A DNA stretch of 17,563 nucleotides from JBFIHZ01 sp041601535 (GTDB taxonomy: Bacteria; Pseudomonadota; Gammaproteobacteria; Xanthomonadales; SZUA-36): contig JBFIHZ010000046.1 of NCBI GenBank assembly GCA_041601535.1, positions 1 to 17,563 on the forward strand. Reading direction: 5' to 3'. A model generated the notes under the pieces. It did no database searches. It saw only the letters and a program-made list of their open reading frames with translations, and was not told where the DNA came from. The position numbers and the translations under genes are program-made. Of the stretch, positions 8,547-16,436 are shown one piece after another; positions within the stretch are counted from its first letter, which is position 1, and the number at the start of each line of letters is the position of its first letter.

Positions 8547-8656
8547 GTGAGGCTCAGGCAGGAAGCCTCCACGGTGTGGAATTGCGCTGGCAAACGCCAA
8601 ATGAATTCCGACAGGAAAACCCGGCAGAAGGCTGCCGCGGCAGAGCGGGCTGGTTA

Positions 8657-8703
8657 CGGAAAGCTGTAATTTTTTCCCGCAGGGGTAAAACTTACAGCTT
8701 CCG
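8657..8703. repeat. Long imperfect inverted repeat (47-nt hairpin)
   Basis: The outer arms CGGAA-GCTGTAA and TTACAGCTTCCG pair over 12 bp with one bulged A (8662). After a T-C mismatch, four T-A pairs, a T-T mismatch and three C-G pairs close a GCAG loop, giving 19 pairs in all. No T-tract follows on either strand, so it is not a standard intrinsic terminator. It could be a small palindromic repeat family member, a protein-binding dyad or part of an RNA. It lies in the non-coding gap downstream of the RND operon terminator in the minus direction. Confidence 0.5.
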
Positions 8704-8791
8704 TGCCTGGGTTGAAAAGTTTTGGCAGGCCAGCCCGGGGATGACCATGGGTGCGGTGCCTATGCTGCGGTTAAAGGGCAGGGCCGGGCAT

Positions 8792-8825
8792 AAAAAAACC
8801 CGGTGACCTGAGGGAGGTCACCGGG
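8792..8825 (-). terminator. Intrinsic terminator of the RND efflux operon
   Basis: Perfect 11-bp stem, CCCGGTGACCT at 8799-8809 and AGGTCACCGGG at 8815-8825, with a 5-nt loop. On the minus strand it is followed directly by seven T residues (A-tract at 8792-8798). It lies about 60 nt after the stop of the adaptor gene, so it ends the permease-adaptor transcript. The plus strand lacks a T-tract, so it acts in one direction. Confidence 0.9.
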
Positions 8826-8887
8826 CCTGCTTGCTGTAACGGAATTACAGGTCAGACGATGATCAGGGAGAAAATCGCAATTCCGCT

Positions 8888-9931
8888 TCAGCTTTGCTCA
8901 CTATCGGTAATTACCACGCTCTGGCCAGACTGCAGCCGTTCAGCACCACGTACCACCACGCGGTCGCCGTCGGCCACATTGCCGATTACTTCTACCAGCT
9001 TGCCGAGGCCAATGCCGGTGTCTACCTTGATGCGTTCCACGGTATTTTCCTCCGTGATACGCAACACGAAAATATCGGAGCCCCGCAGCACCAGCGCGTC
9101 CCTGGGTATCGCCACCATCTCGCGGGGGTCGCCATTGGGCAGGGCCACGCGCACCGGGCTGCCCACCACCCAACTGGGATCCTGCGCGGCAATGCGTATT
9201 TCGAACATGCGTGAACGTTCGTCACCCACCGGTATCACGCGTGCCACCGGGCTCAGGGATTCGTGCTGCTGATGCTGTACCGACACTTCCAGGCCTTCGC
9301 GTACGAAACCGGCAACCGACAGCGGCGCCTGGGCGCGGATTTCACGGTTCTCGGTATCCACCAGCCGGGCCACCTGGGCGCCGCGGGCAACGAATTCACC
9401 CACCTGGATCAGCCGTTCCACCACCACGCCGGAAAATGGCGCCAGGATATTTGACTGGCTGATGCGGCGCTGCGTTTGCGCCACTGCCACTTCGGCACGG
9501 CGGATCTCCTGGGCGGTCATTTCCAGTTGTGAGCGGGCTTCGTCCAGCTGATTGACGGCGGCATTATTGCTTTCGGCCAGTTTTTCCAGCCGTGCCAGGT
9601 TGCTCTGCTGGTAACGCTGCTGCGCGCGCAGGCTTTCCAGCCGCGCCTGGTTGTCATTCAGGTCCAGTTCAAGATCGCCGGTATCAATCCGCGCGATCGC
9701 CTCGCCCTGCCGGATGTGGGTGCCAACGTCAGCCACCCAGGTCACACGGCCCTCGGTTTCGGAGGCGATGCGGGCATCGTGACGGCTGATTACCGTGCCG
9801 GACACCCATAACGCCGAGTAAAACGTATCCCTGCGAGCTTCGTCAACAATGACCGGCGCGGGCGGGGGCGTTTGCGCCAGGGTCCACGCGGGTGCCGTCA
9901 GGATAAAAATACTGATCAGTAATCTATGCAT
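8888..9931 (-). CDS. RND efflux periplasmic adaptor (membrane fusion protein, HlyD/AcrA family)
   Basis: Periplasmic adaptor that links an inner-membrane RND pump to an outer-membrane channel. The 347-residue product begins at the ATG at 9931, preceded by CGGAG at a spacing of 7 nt. A hydrophobic signal peptide ends near Ala19. There is no lipobox cysteine, so it should not be a lipoprotein, unlike AcrA. Two half-lipoyl segments are visible (about 53-88 with VGTHIRQGEAIARID, and about 160-195 with APFSGVV and VGEFVARG). They flank a helical hairpin rich in Gln, Ala and Glu (about 92-158); beta-barrel and membrane-proximal domains follow to the C-terminus. It is about 50 residues shorter than AcrA. 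It lies 109 bp downstream of the permease gene, the reverse of the usual adaptor-first order. An upstream in-frame start at 9967 is possible but lacks support. Confidence 0.92.
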   Translation of the reverse strand: MHRLLISIFILTAPAWTLAQTPPPAPVIVDEARRDTFYSALWVSGTVISRHDARIASETEGRVTWVADVGTHIRQGEAIARIDTGDLELDLNDNQARLESLRAQQRYQQSNLARLEKLAESNNAAVNQLDEARSQLEMTAQEIRRAEVAVAQTQRRISQSNILAPFSGVVVERLIQVGEFVARGAQVARLVDTENREIRAQAPLSVAGFVREGLEVSVQHQQHESLSPVARVIPVGDERSRMFEIRIAAQDPSWVVGSPVRVALPNGDPREMVAIPRDALVLRGSDIFVLRITEENTVERIKVDTGIGLGKLVEVIGNVADGDRVVVRGAERLQSGQSVVITDSEQS

Positions 9932-10040
9932 ACGCCTTCTCCGGTCTTGCCAGCCCCTGTTATGCACTCACTCACAGTGATGCCTTCGGTCCATCCTGCT
10001 CCCGCCATGACGCTGCCCGCGTCCGGGGGTGGCCGGCGCA

Positions 10041-13000
10041 TCACGCCACACTCTCCAGCGAAGGCTGCTTGCCGGCCGGCAGTTCCACCGTGTCGTCAAC
10101 CCTGGCTGCGCCCATGCGCAACAGGCTGGGCAGCATCAGCAAGGTGAAGAACAGGCTGCAACTCATGCCGCCCACAATGGCGGTGGCAAGCCCCCGGTAA
10201 ATAACGCTGCCTTCGCCCGGCATCAGCACCAGCGGCAACATGCCAAAAATGCTGGTAAAGGTGCTCATGAAAATGGGGCGTAAGCGGACCGACAAGGCGT
10301 GTTCCACTGCCTGGTCCCGGCTCATGCCGTCCTGCTCCGCCTGGCGGGTCTGATCGACCAGCAAAATGGCATTGTTCACCACCAGGCCCAGCAGGATGAT
10401 GAAACCGATCATGGTCAGCAGGTCCATGGGCTGAAAACTCACCAGGTTCAGCAATTGCAGGGCAATCACGCCGCCCACACCGGCCAGTGGAATGGTCAAT
10501 ACCACCATGGCGCTGTCCTTGGGTGAGCGGAACAGGCCGGCCATCAGCAAAAACAATATGATCAGTGCCATGCCGAAGTTACGGCTCATGGTGACAATGG
10601 CATCCTGCAGGCTGTCGGCGCTGCCGCCATAAATAATCGAGCCGTCATCGGGCAGCGCTGCTTTTAGTTGCGGCTCTACCTGGTTCTGGATCAGGTCCAC
10701 AGCGGCTTCCAGTGACACGTTTTCGGGCGGGCTGACGGACAGGGAGACGGTGCGCCGGCCGTTCACACGGCGTATCTGCCCCGGGCCGGTGGTGCGTTCG
10801 ACCTGCACCAGTTCACCCAGCGGCACCACCTCACCGGCCGGCGTCATGATCGGCGTGGTGGCCAGCTGTTCCGGTGTATCCCAGCCTTCCGCCTTGAGGA
10901 TGATATCCATGCGGCTTTCGCCGTTGAAGTATTCTCCCAGCCACAGGCCATTGCCCAGGGTGCGGATAATCTGCGCCATGGCGCGGCGGTTCCAGCCCAC
11001 TTCGGCAATGCGTGAGTCATCCGGGCGAATGCGCAGTTCCGGTTCGGCCAGTTCGGGCGGGGGAAAGGCCTGTACGTTGGCTTCCGGGAAAGCGCTGACG
11101 AGTTGTTCCTGGCCAACCGAAGCCGCATTGATCAGTCCGGCCTCGTCAGCCGATTGCATGTGCACGGCAATATCCCGCCCGCCACCGAAGCCACCGAACA
11201 AGTTGCCCTGGGCGGCGAAGCCGCGGAAGTCCGGAATGCCCACCAGGATTTCCTTGCGCATGACCTCTTCCAGTGCCTTGACCTGGGACTGGTCGATTAC
11301 CCGGGCACCGATGGTACCGCCACCCGGAAACAGCCAGATGTAGTAGTTTTTCAGGGCGGGCTCTTTATTGCCTTTCATGTAGGGATCCAGGCGGGCCACC
11401 AGTGTGTTGACGATTTCCTTTTCCTTGGAGTCCCAGTTGGCGCCCGGTGGTGTCTGCAAGAACGCATCCACGGCATCGCGTTTCACCGGTGGCAGGTAAT
11501 CCATTTGGGGAAACAGGGCCCAGGTGATCAGCAAGGGTGTGACCAGCAAGGTGGCGATGATCACGCCGCGCCGCAGCGGCGTGGCACTGAGCCGCATCAG
11601 CCTGCCGGTAAGCCTTTTCCAGCCCGGGGCGTGTTCACGGGTGAGTTTGCGCGGCTTCAGCCAGCTGCCGGCCACAGCCGGCAGAATGGTCAGTGCCACC
11701 ACCAGCGACACCACCACCGCTATGGCGATGGTCAGTGCCAGGTCGGCAAACAACTGGCCTTCCACGTCTTCCAGGAACAGCACGGGCAGGAATATGGCCA
11801 CCGTGGTCGCGGTGGAAGCCAGCAGTGCCCCCTTGACCTGGCCGGTGCCTTTCAGTGCCGCCACAAACGGCACGTCACCCCGTTCCCGCAGGCGTACGAT
11901 GTTCTCGGATACCACGATGGCGGCGTCCAGCACCATGCCGACGGCAAACGCCAGGCCGGCCAGCGAAATGACGTTCAGCGTGCGGCCGGTGAGCTGCAAC
12001 ACGATAAACGTGGTAAGCAGGGAAACGGGAATGGCGGTGGCGATCAGGGCGGTGGCGCGCAGGTCGCGCAGGAACCACCACAACACCCCCACGGCCAGCA
12101 GGATGCCGATCAGCAGATTATTGGTCACCAGGCTGACGGCTCGGCGGATAAACACCGAGGCATCGAAAGACTGCTCAACGCCGAGTCCGAGCTCGGCCAG
12201 AGGGCCTTCGCGCAAGCTGGCCATTTCGGCCTTGACCCTGGTCAGGGCCTGCAGCACGTTGGCGCCGTTTTGCCGGTCGATGCGTACGCCCATGGCCGGG
12301 TTGCCGTTTTGCACCACCAGGTCACGCCGGGTGCCACGGCTAACCTGGATATCGGCAATATCCCCCAGCCGCACCGGCCGGCCGTCACGCCATTCCAATA
12401 CCTGGTTACGCAGTTGCTCGGGGTCGTAGCGGCCTTCGTAGCGCAGCGTGTACTGGCGCCGGCCGATGTCGACAAAGCCGCCGGAAACATCGGTGCTCTG
12501 GCTGGCGTTGCCGGCGATGTCGGTCAGTGTCAAACCCAGTTCGGCCGCCCGGTAGGGGTCTATGACAATTTGCAGTTCTTCCGGTGCGCCCGCCAGGATT
12601 TCAACGCCGGCGACGCCCTCAATGGCTTCAATGCGGGGTTTGATGATGTCTTCCACCTGGCGCGCATAGTCGGTGAGTTCGCCGCGCGTGCCGGGCAGCT
12701 TTTGCACGAAAAACCAGGTCAGTGACTGGTTGGCATTACCCTGGCCACCCAGCTGCACCACCGGTGGGTCCGCGTCGGCAGGCAAGGGCGGCAGGCGGTT
12801 CAACCGGCCGATCACGTCCATCATCGTGGCCTGCATGTCGGTGTCCAGGTTGAATTGCATGTTGATGAAGGCGCCGCCGTTGAAGGCATTGGCTTCCAGG
12901 GTTTGCATGCCGGGCAGGCCTTGCAGCACGCTTTCCATCGGTTCCAGCAATTCGGATTCAACTTCGCGTGGTGATGCCGCGCGCCAGTTGGCCTGCACGC

Positions 13001-13136
13001 TCATTTGCGGCAGTTCAATGTCGGGGAACAGCTGGATGGGCAGTTCTACCAGGCTGAACAGGCCAAACAGGGTAATGATGGCAACCGCCACCGCCACGCC
13101 AGCAGGGTTTGACACTGCTTTTTCGGTAATGCCCAT
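10041..13136 (-). CDS. RND-family efflux permease (HAE1/AcrB-like)
   Basis: Inner-membrane proton-driven pump subunit, presumably a trimer that exports hydrophobic or amphiphilic compounds; the substrate is unknown. The 1031-residue length is standard. It has TM1 at about 12-30, the first large periplasmic loop to about 335, TM2-6 at about 338-490, TM7 near 525-541, a second periplasmic loop to about 850, and TM8-12 from about 853 to 1003. The TM4 relay reads VLDAAIVVSEN, keeping Asp404 but having Ala405 where AcrB has a second Asp. The TM10 position of AcrB Lys940 is Asn921 (VVNNAILLVD). The ATG at 13136 follows GGAGG at a spacing of 5 nt; an in-frame extension to 13184 exists but is less likely. 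First gene of a two-gene operon, with no TolC-like gene in the window. Confidence 0.95.
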   Translation of the reverse strand: MGITEKAVSNPAGVAVAVAIITLFGLFSLVELPIQLFPDIELPQMSVQANWRAASPREVESELLEPMESVLQGLPGMQTLEANAFNGGAFINMQFNLDTDMQATMMDVIGRLNRLPPLPADADPPVVQLGGQGNANQSLTWFFVQKLPGTRGELTDYARQVEDIIKPRIEAIEGVAGVEILAGAPEELQIVIDPYRAAELGLTLTDIAGNASQSTDVSGGFVDIGRRQYTLRYEGRYDPEQLRNQVLEWRDGRPVRLGDIADIQVSRGTRRDLVVQNGNPAMGVRIDRQNGANVLQALTRVKAEMASLREGPLAELGLGVEQSFDASVFIRRAVSLVTNNLLIGILLAVGVLWWFLRDLRATALIATAIPVSLLTTFIVLQLTGRTLNVISLAGLAFAVGMVLDAAIVVSENIVRLRERGDVPFVAALKGTGQVKGALLASTATTVAIFLPVLFLEDVEGQLFADLALTIAIAVVVSLVVALTILPAVAGSWLKPRKLTREHAPGWKRLTGRLMRLSATPLRRGVIIATLLVTPLLITWALFPQMDYLPPVKRDAVDAFLQTPPGANWDSKEKEIVNTLVARLDPYMKGNKEPALKNYYIWLFPGGGTIGARVIDQSQVKALEEVMRKEILVGIPDFRGFAAQGNLFGGFGGGRDIAVHMQSADEAGLINAASVGQEQLVSAFPEANVQAFPPPELAEPELRIRPDDSRIAEVGWNRRAMAQIIRTLGNGLWLGEYFNGESRMDIILKAEGWDTPEQLATTPIMTPAGEVVPLGELVQVERTTGPGQIRRVNGRRTVSLSVSPPENVSLEAAVDLIQNQVEPQLKAALPDDGSIIYGGSADSLQDAIVTMSRNFGMALIILFLLMAGLFRSPKDSAMVVLTIPLAGVGGVIALQLLNLVSFQPMDLLTMIGFIILLGLVVNNAILLVDQTRQAEQDGMSRDQAVEHALSVRLRPIFMSTFTSIFGMLPLVLMPGEGSVIYRGLATAIVGGMSCSLFFTLLMLPSLLRMGAARVDDTVELPAGKQPSLESVA

Positions 13137-13502
13137 GCGCCCTCCATCCGGCCCTGTATTAGTTGGACGCAACCCCGCCGGCAAAGGTTACGTTGGATTG
13201 CATGCGATGTTAGATAGACTTTAGGCGTGCAGGTTGTGCCCAAAGTCATGAGTTGCGGCGACCGGATGGTGCTTGGCGATAAAGCGACGGGTTTGGCGGC
13301 AAACCGAAGCGGTGGAGTTCAGCAGTCGGGCTGTTTATGCGGGCTGGTGACACCCGCGTGCAGCGGAAAAGTCATTTTTTCTGTGCCGCTGACTACGCAG
13401 TGTGGCGAGGGGTTTGCTCAGGTGTTCGAATCGTTCCGGGTCGTTGCCGCCAACGCTGCTGCATTAACCGGGCAGAACAATGGAGGCGGAACGGTAAGCC
13501 GT
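13137..13502. other. Non-coding gap between the LytTR regulator and the RND operon
   Basis: This 366-bp stretch holds the presumed promoter of the RND operon. I see no credible gene; the long plus-strand frame across it is an antisense shadow of the regulator gene. It contains a 6-bp dyad CAGCGG/CCGCTG (13361-13366 and 13386-13391) around a T-rich centre, and a GCGGG/CCCGC dyad near 13340-13358. Either could be an operator or chance. No T-tailed terminator for the regulator was found. Confidence 0.5.
13156..13184 (-). promoter_or_regulatory. Weak candidate promoter of the RND operon
   Basis: On the minus strand TTGCCG (13184-13179) and TAATAC (13161-13156) are separated by 17 nt. They match the sigma-70 consensus at 4 and 3 of 6 positions. 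The predicted start would fall near 13149, about 12 nt before the ATG, leaving just room for the GGAGG. Plausible but weak. Confidence 0.25.
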
Positions 13503-14324
13503 TCAGCTGAAAAACCTCAGCTTGTCCTTGTAGGTGCGGGAGAGTTTTACCGTGTGGCCGCTTTTCAGCGTCAGGAAGTACTCGCCATTGATATGCGATT
13601 GCATTTCCTTGACCTGTTTGACGTTGACAATGGTGGAGCGGTGCACGCGTTGCAGGATGTCGGCGTCCAGTTCCTGTTCCAGTTCTTTCATGGTTTTGCG
13701 CATGATGTGGGTCTCGCCGTCGGCGTGAACGCACATGTAATCGCCCGCGGCGTCAATCCACTCGATATCCTGCTGGGCCACCCAGGTGGTTTTGCCAGCA
13801 TCCTTGATGGCCAGCCGCGCAGGTGGCTTTTTCAGTTTGGCCAGTTTTCCGTCGCCCAGCTCATCCACGCTGCGAATGGCCTCGCCGGTGATCTCGCTGA
13901 CCAGGTTGAGCAGTGAGTTCCGGTCTTTACGGGCGCGCCGCGCGCTTTGCCGGTCACGCACGCGGTTCAGGGCATCGATCAGGCGTTCGTTCTCAATCGG
14001 TTTGAGGATGTAATCCACCGCATTGGCTTCAAAGGCCTTGATGGCGAACTCGTCAAACGCGGTGACGAAGACAATGGCGGGTAAATGGTCATTGCCCAAT
14101 TCGCGAATGACATCGAAACCGTTCATGCCCGGCATCTGGATGTCCAGGAAAACCAGGTCCGGTTGATGCTCGCGCACCATGGCCACCGCTTCGCGGCCAT
14201 TCCTGGCTTCGCCGATAACATTTACGTCACGCACGTGCTGCAGGCGGTGCTTCAGCCCGCGCCGCGCCAGGGCTTCGTCATCGACGATCAGGGTGCTGAG
14301 GATATGGGCTGGCTGCGTGGTCAT
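13503..14324 (-). CDS. LytTR-family response regulator (AlgR/LytR-like)
   Basis: Cytoplasmic two-component transcription regulator of 273 residues. The N-terminal receiver domain (about 9-125) has acidic Asp15/Asp16 in IVDDE, phospho-acceptor Asp61 in LVFLDIQMPG, Thr88 and Lys108 in LKP. A charged linker (126-165) leads to a C-terminal LytTR DNA-binding domain (about 167-271), shown by WIDAAGDYM, VHRSTIVNV and the final RTYKDKLRFF. The ATG at 14324 was chosen because the receiver begins ten residues later; in-frame codons run back to 14426 but add no domain. No Shine-Dalgarno precedes it and the start may be leaderless. No sensor kinase gene is adjacent, so its partner must lie elsewhere. It is divergent from the DUF885 gene and upstream of the RND operon in the same direction. 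Confidence 0.92.
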   Translation of the reverse strand: MTTQPAHILSTLIVDDEALARRGLKHRLQHVRDVNVIGEARNGREAVAMVREHQPDLVFLDIQMPGMNGFDVIRELGNDHLPAIVFVTAFDEFAIKAFEANAVDYILKPIENERLIDALNRVRDRQSARRARKDRNSLLNLVSEITGEAIRSVDELGDGKLAKLKKPPARLAIKDAGKTTWVAQQDIEWIDAAGDYMCVHADGETHIMRKTMKELEQELDADILQRVHRSTIVNVKQVKEMQSHINGEYFLTLKSGHTVKLSRTYKDKLRFFS

Positions 14325-14334
14325 GCGTAGTTGA

Positions 14335-14362
14335 AGGATAGCATCCCTGGTTTTAAGCGCAA
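14335..14362 (-). promoter_or_regulatory. Weak candidate promoter of the LytTR gene, leaderless geometry
   Basis: The minus strand has TTGCGC (14362-14357), 16 nt, then TATCCT (14340-14335), each partly matching the sigma-70 consensus. The ATG lies only 10 nt after the -10, so the transcript would start within a few bases of the start codon. This would account for the missing ribosome binding site. Confidence 0.25.
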
Positions 14363-14512
14363 TACGGTGTGTGCCCGCGGCCGGCATTCTGGACCCATGG
14401 CGGGCCACATACAGGCTGTGTGCCATGGTTCAGCCAGGCGAGCAGCTGCCCTGGTTGCGCTGGGCGCAATAAACCCGTTGTGGAATCGGAATCCGCACGA
14501 GTCCGGCGCCAC

Positions 14513-14518
14513 TATACT
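14513..14518 (+). promoter_or_regulatory. Candidate -10 box for the DUF885 gene
   Basis: TATACT matches the -10 consensus at five of six positions and lies 34 nt before the ATG. No recognisable -35 is found at normal spacing, so an activator might be required, or the match is chance. Confidence 0.3.
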
Positions 14519-14552
14519 TTTCTGCAGGCCACGCAATCAGAGGAGAGACCGG

Positions 14553-16277
14553 ATGAAGTTCTTGTTATGCATATTGGTAACCGCCTGGCTGCTCGCTCCG
14601 GGCGATGCCACAGCGGCAGCGCAAAGGCTGGACTCCGGGTTTGAAGCGTTGATTGACCGGTACCTGGCGGAGTTTCACGGCGTTGGCGAAGGGCCGTCAG
14701 TGGTCAATGACGGCAGCGCGGGCTACTTCGAGAACCGGCTGCAAACGGCGCGTGAATTGCTGGATGAGTTGCAGGCTATCAACCGCGACCGGCTCACGTT
14801 TCAGCAGGACATTGATTACCGCTACCTGCAGGGCATCCTGAAGACCGACATCATGGATGGGGAGAAGCTGCGCTACTGGGAGAAAGACCCAACGCTGTAC
14901 CTGCGCATCGAACCGATAGTCTCATCCCGTGGCGGGTTGCTGTACCTGGAAGACCGGCCGGTCGAGGAACGGGCGGCTGCCGTGCTGCGCATCATGAAGA
15001 CCATGCCGTCCCGTTTCTCCAATGCCAGTGAGAACCTGCGGGTATACATTCCCTTGTGGTTGCAGCCGGCCAATGGCCTGTTGGCCGGAGCGCTGGAAAC
15101 CTTCAACGTCGATGTGCGCCGTTTCGCCGATCGCGTACCTGCCATGCGGGAGGAACTGCTGGCCGAGAATGACAAGGTGATCAAGGCGCTGCAGGAATTC
15201 GGTGACTTTCTGAACCATGAGTGGCCGAACCGGCCAACCGGCGACTGGCGCGTAGGCAAGCAAGTGTTTGATACCCGCCTGCGTGAGCTGTACCAGATAG
15301 ACGACATGGATGCGGAAGCTTTCTACCAGTGGGGCCGGGTGCAGTTCACCGAACAGTTGCGGGTGTTGGACCGAACCGCCGCGAAGGTGGGTGACGGGCG
15401 CAGCTGGCGCCGGATTGAGGCCGATTTGCAGGCCGATCACCCCACCGAAGAGTCGATGCTCAATGATTTTCACGTGCAGGTGCGGCGTGACCGGCCGTGG
15501 TTGATCGAAAACGATCTGCTGTCCATTCCCTTTGATACCGACAACGCGGCGGCGGCGATTTACACGCCGGCCTATTACAACAAGTTGACCTTTACCGGTT
15601 TTGGCGGCGCGCCGGTCGGCACCGGCTCAAAATTCCCCGGGGCCGTGATGCTGGCACCGATGGACCCCGACTGGAGCCCGCAGGAAAAAGAACGCTTTCT
15701 GCGGTCGCATAACTATGCCTTCATCACCGCGCTGATGCCGCATGAAGTGTACCCGGGCCATGGCCTGGTAGCGCTGTACAACAACCACAACCCGCGCAAG
15801 CTGCGCACGTATGAAAGCAGCTACAGCAACCAGGCCTGGTGCTATTACGTGGAATGGGTGCTGACACCGGATTTTGGCTATTACCCGCCGGACAAGCAGG
15901 AAGAGTACCGGGTTGAGATGGAACGGTTGAAGCTGTGGCGTTATGCACGGGTAATCTATGATGCCGGCATGCATTTGGGCCACGTCACGGTGGATGAAGC
16001 CGTCGACCTGATGACCAGTGAAGTGATGTTTGCAGAACCTTATTCGTTCCTGCAGGTACAGGGCTCAACCCATGGCTATGCGCGCACCGGTGTCCCGACC
16101 TGGGGTTATCACCAGTTTATGGCACTGCGCGATGAATACTTTACCCGCATGTATCTGCAAGGCAAGGCCGGCACCTTGAAGGACTTTCATGATCGCGTTC
16201 TCAGGATCGGTACCTTGCCCTATGCCTTGCTGCGCGAAGAGTTGCTGCACGAAATCAGCCAGGCGGGATCAAACTGA
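14553..16277 (+). CDS. Exported DUF885 family protein, putative metallopeptidase
   Basis: Predicted periplasmic protein of 574 residues, the usual size for DUF885. The ATG at 14553 follows AGAGGAGAG at a good spacing and opens a signal peptide (MKFLLCILVTAWLLA..., probably cut near Ala21-Ala22). The family belongs to a zincin-like group; its HExxPGH motif is present as HEVYPGH, with His397, Glu398 and His403. Family members usually carry EGWA about 25 residues later; the matching segment here reads NQAWCYYVE, with Gln427 in place of the first Glu, while Glu434 is kept. Activity is therefore inferred only. The C-terminal third (about 460-560) is helical and ends in the conserved LR-G-LP-ALL pattern. 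Divergent from the LytTR regulator, which might control it. The in-frame extension back to 14331 is not supported. Confidence 0.88.
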   Translation: MKFLLCILVTAWLLAPGDATAAAQRLDSGFEALIDRYLAEFHGVGEGPSVVNDGSAGYFENRLQTARELLDELQAINRDRLTFQQDIDYRYLQGILKTDIMDGEKLRYWEKDPTLYLRIEPIVSSRGGLLYLEDRPVEERAAAVLRIMKTMPSRFSNASENLRVYIPLWLQPANGLLAGALETFNVDVRRFADRVPAMREELLAENDKVIKALQEFGDFLNHEWPNRPTGDWRVGKQVFDTRLRELYQIDDMDAEAFYQWGRVQFTEQLRVLDRTAAKVGDGRSWRRIEADLQADHPTEESMLNDFHVQVRRDRPWLIENDLLSIPFDTDNAAAAIYTPAYYNKLTFTGFGGAPVGTGSKFPGAVMLAPMDPDWSPQEKERFLRSHNYAFITALMPHEVYPGHGLVALYNNHNPRKLRTYESSYSNQAWCYYVEWVLTPDFGYYPPDKQEEYRVEMERLKLWRYARVIYDAGMHLGHVTVDEAVDLMTSEVMFAEPYSFLQVQGSTHGYARTGVPTWGYHQFMALRDEYFTRMYLQGKAGTLKDFHDRVLRIGTLPYALLREELLHEISQAGSN

Positions 16278-16346
16278 ATGTAAGCCGGCTTGGTGAGAAA
16301 CCAGCCGGTCAGGATCGGTTGCCGTGCCGTCTGTCTGGTGCCCGGC

Positions 16347-16381
16347 AGCGCCGGCATCCGCTGCGGCGGATGCCGGCTGCT
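16347..16381. terminator. Perfect hairpin in the convergent gap, possible bidirectional terminator
   Basis: GCCGGCATCCGC (16350-16361) and GCGGATGCCGGC (16366-16377) form a 12-bp perfect stem with a TGCG loop. Three further pairs (AGC/GCT) form beyond a bulged T. It sits about 70 nt past the DUF885 stop and about 55 nt past the cytochrome stop, between convergent genes. Neither strand has a T-tract, so intrinsic termination is uncertain; it could instead be an extragenic palindromic repeat. Confidence 0.5.
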
Positions 16382-16436
16382 CATCATTTCGCCATAACCG
16401 GTATGGCGGCGCTTTGCCAGGGGCTGTATCAGGCCC

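Noticed and set aside
8657..8703. An integron attC recombination site
   Set aside because: The hairpin is attC-like in shape, but the paired GTTRRRY and RYYYAAC core sites are missing and no integrase or cassette genes are present.
9932..10040. A small ORF in the gap between permease and adaptor, starting at the TGATG overlap
   Set aside because: It would run about 40 codons into the adaptor gene in another frame, has no recognisable content, and has no support beyond the start overlap.
11103..12725. A 540-codon open frame on the plus strand inside the RND permease gene
   Set aside because: It is fully antisense to a clearly recognised permease. The translation is rich in Gln, His and Gly, typical of a shadow frame in GC-rich DNA, with no family match.
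13490..13503. Terminator AACGG-TAAG-CCGTT at the end of the LytTR gene
   Set aside because: The stem is only 5 bp, overlaps the stop codon region, and no T-tract follows on the minus strand.
13227..13916. A 229-codon plus-strand frame across the RND promoter gap and the LytTR gene
   Set aside because: More than half is antisense to the LytTR domain. The remaining part has no motif and no Shine-Dalgarno, and covers the presumed RND promoter.
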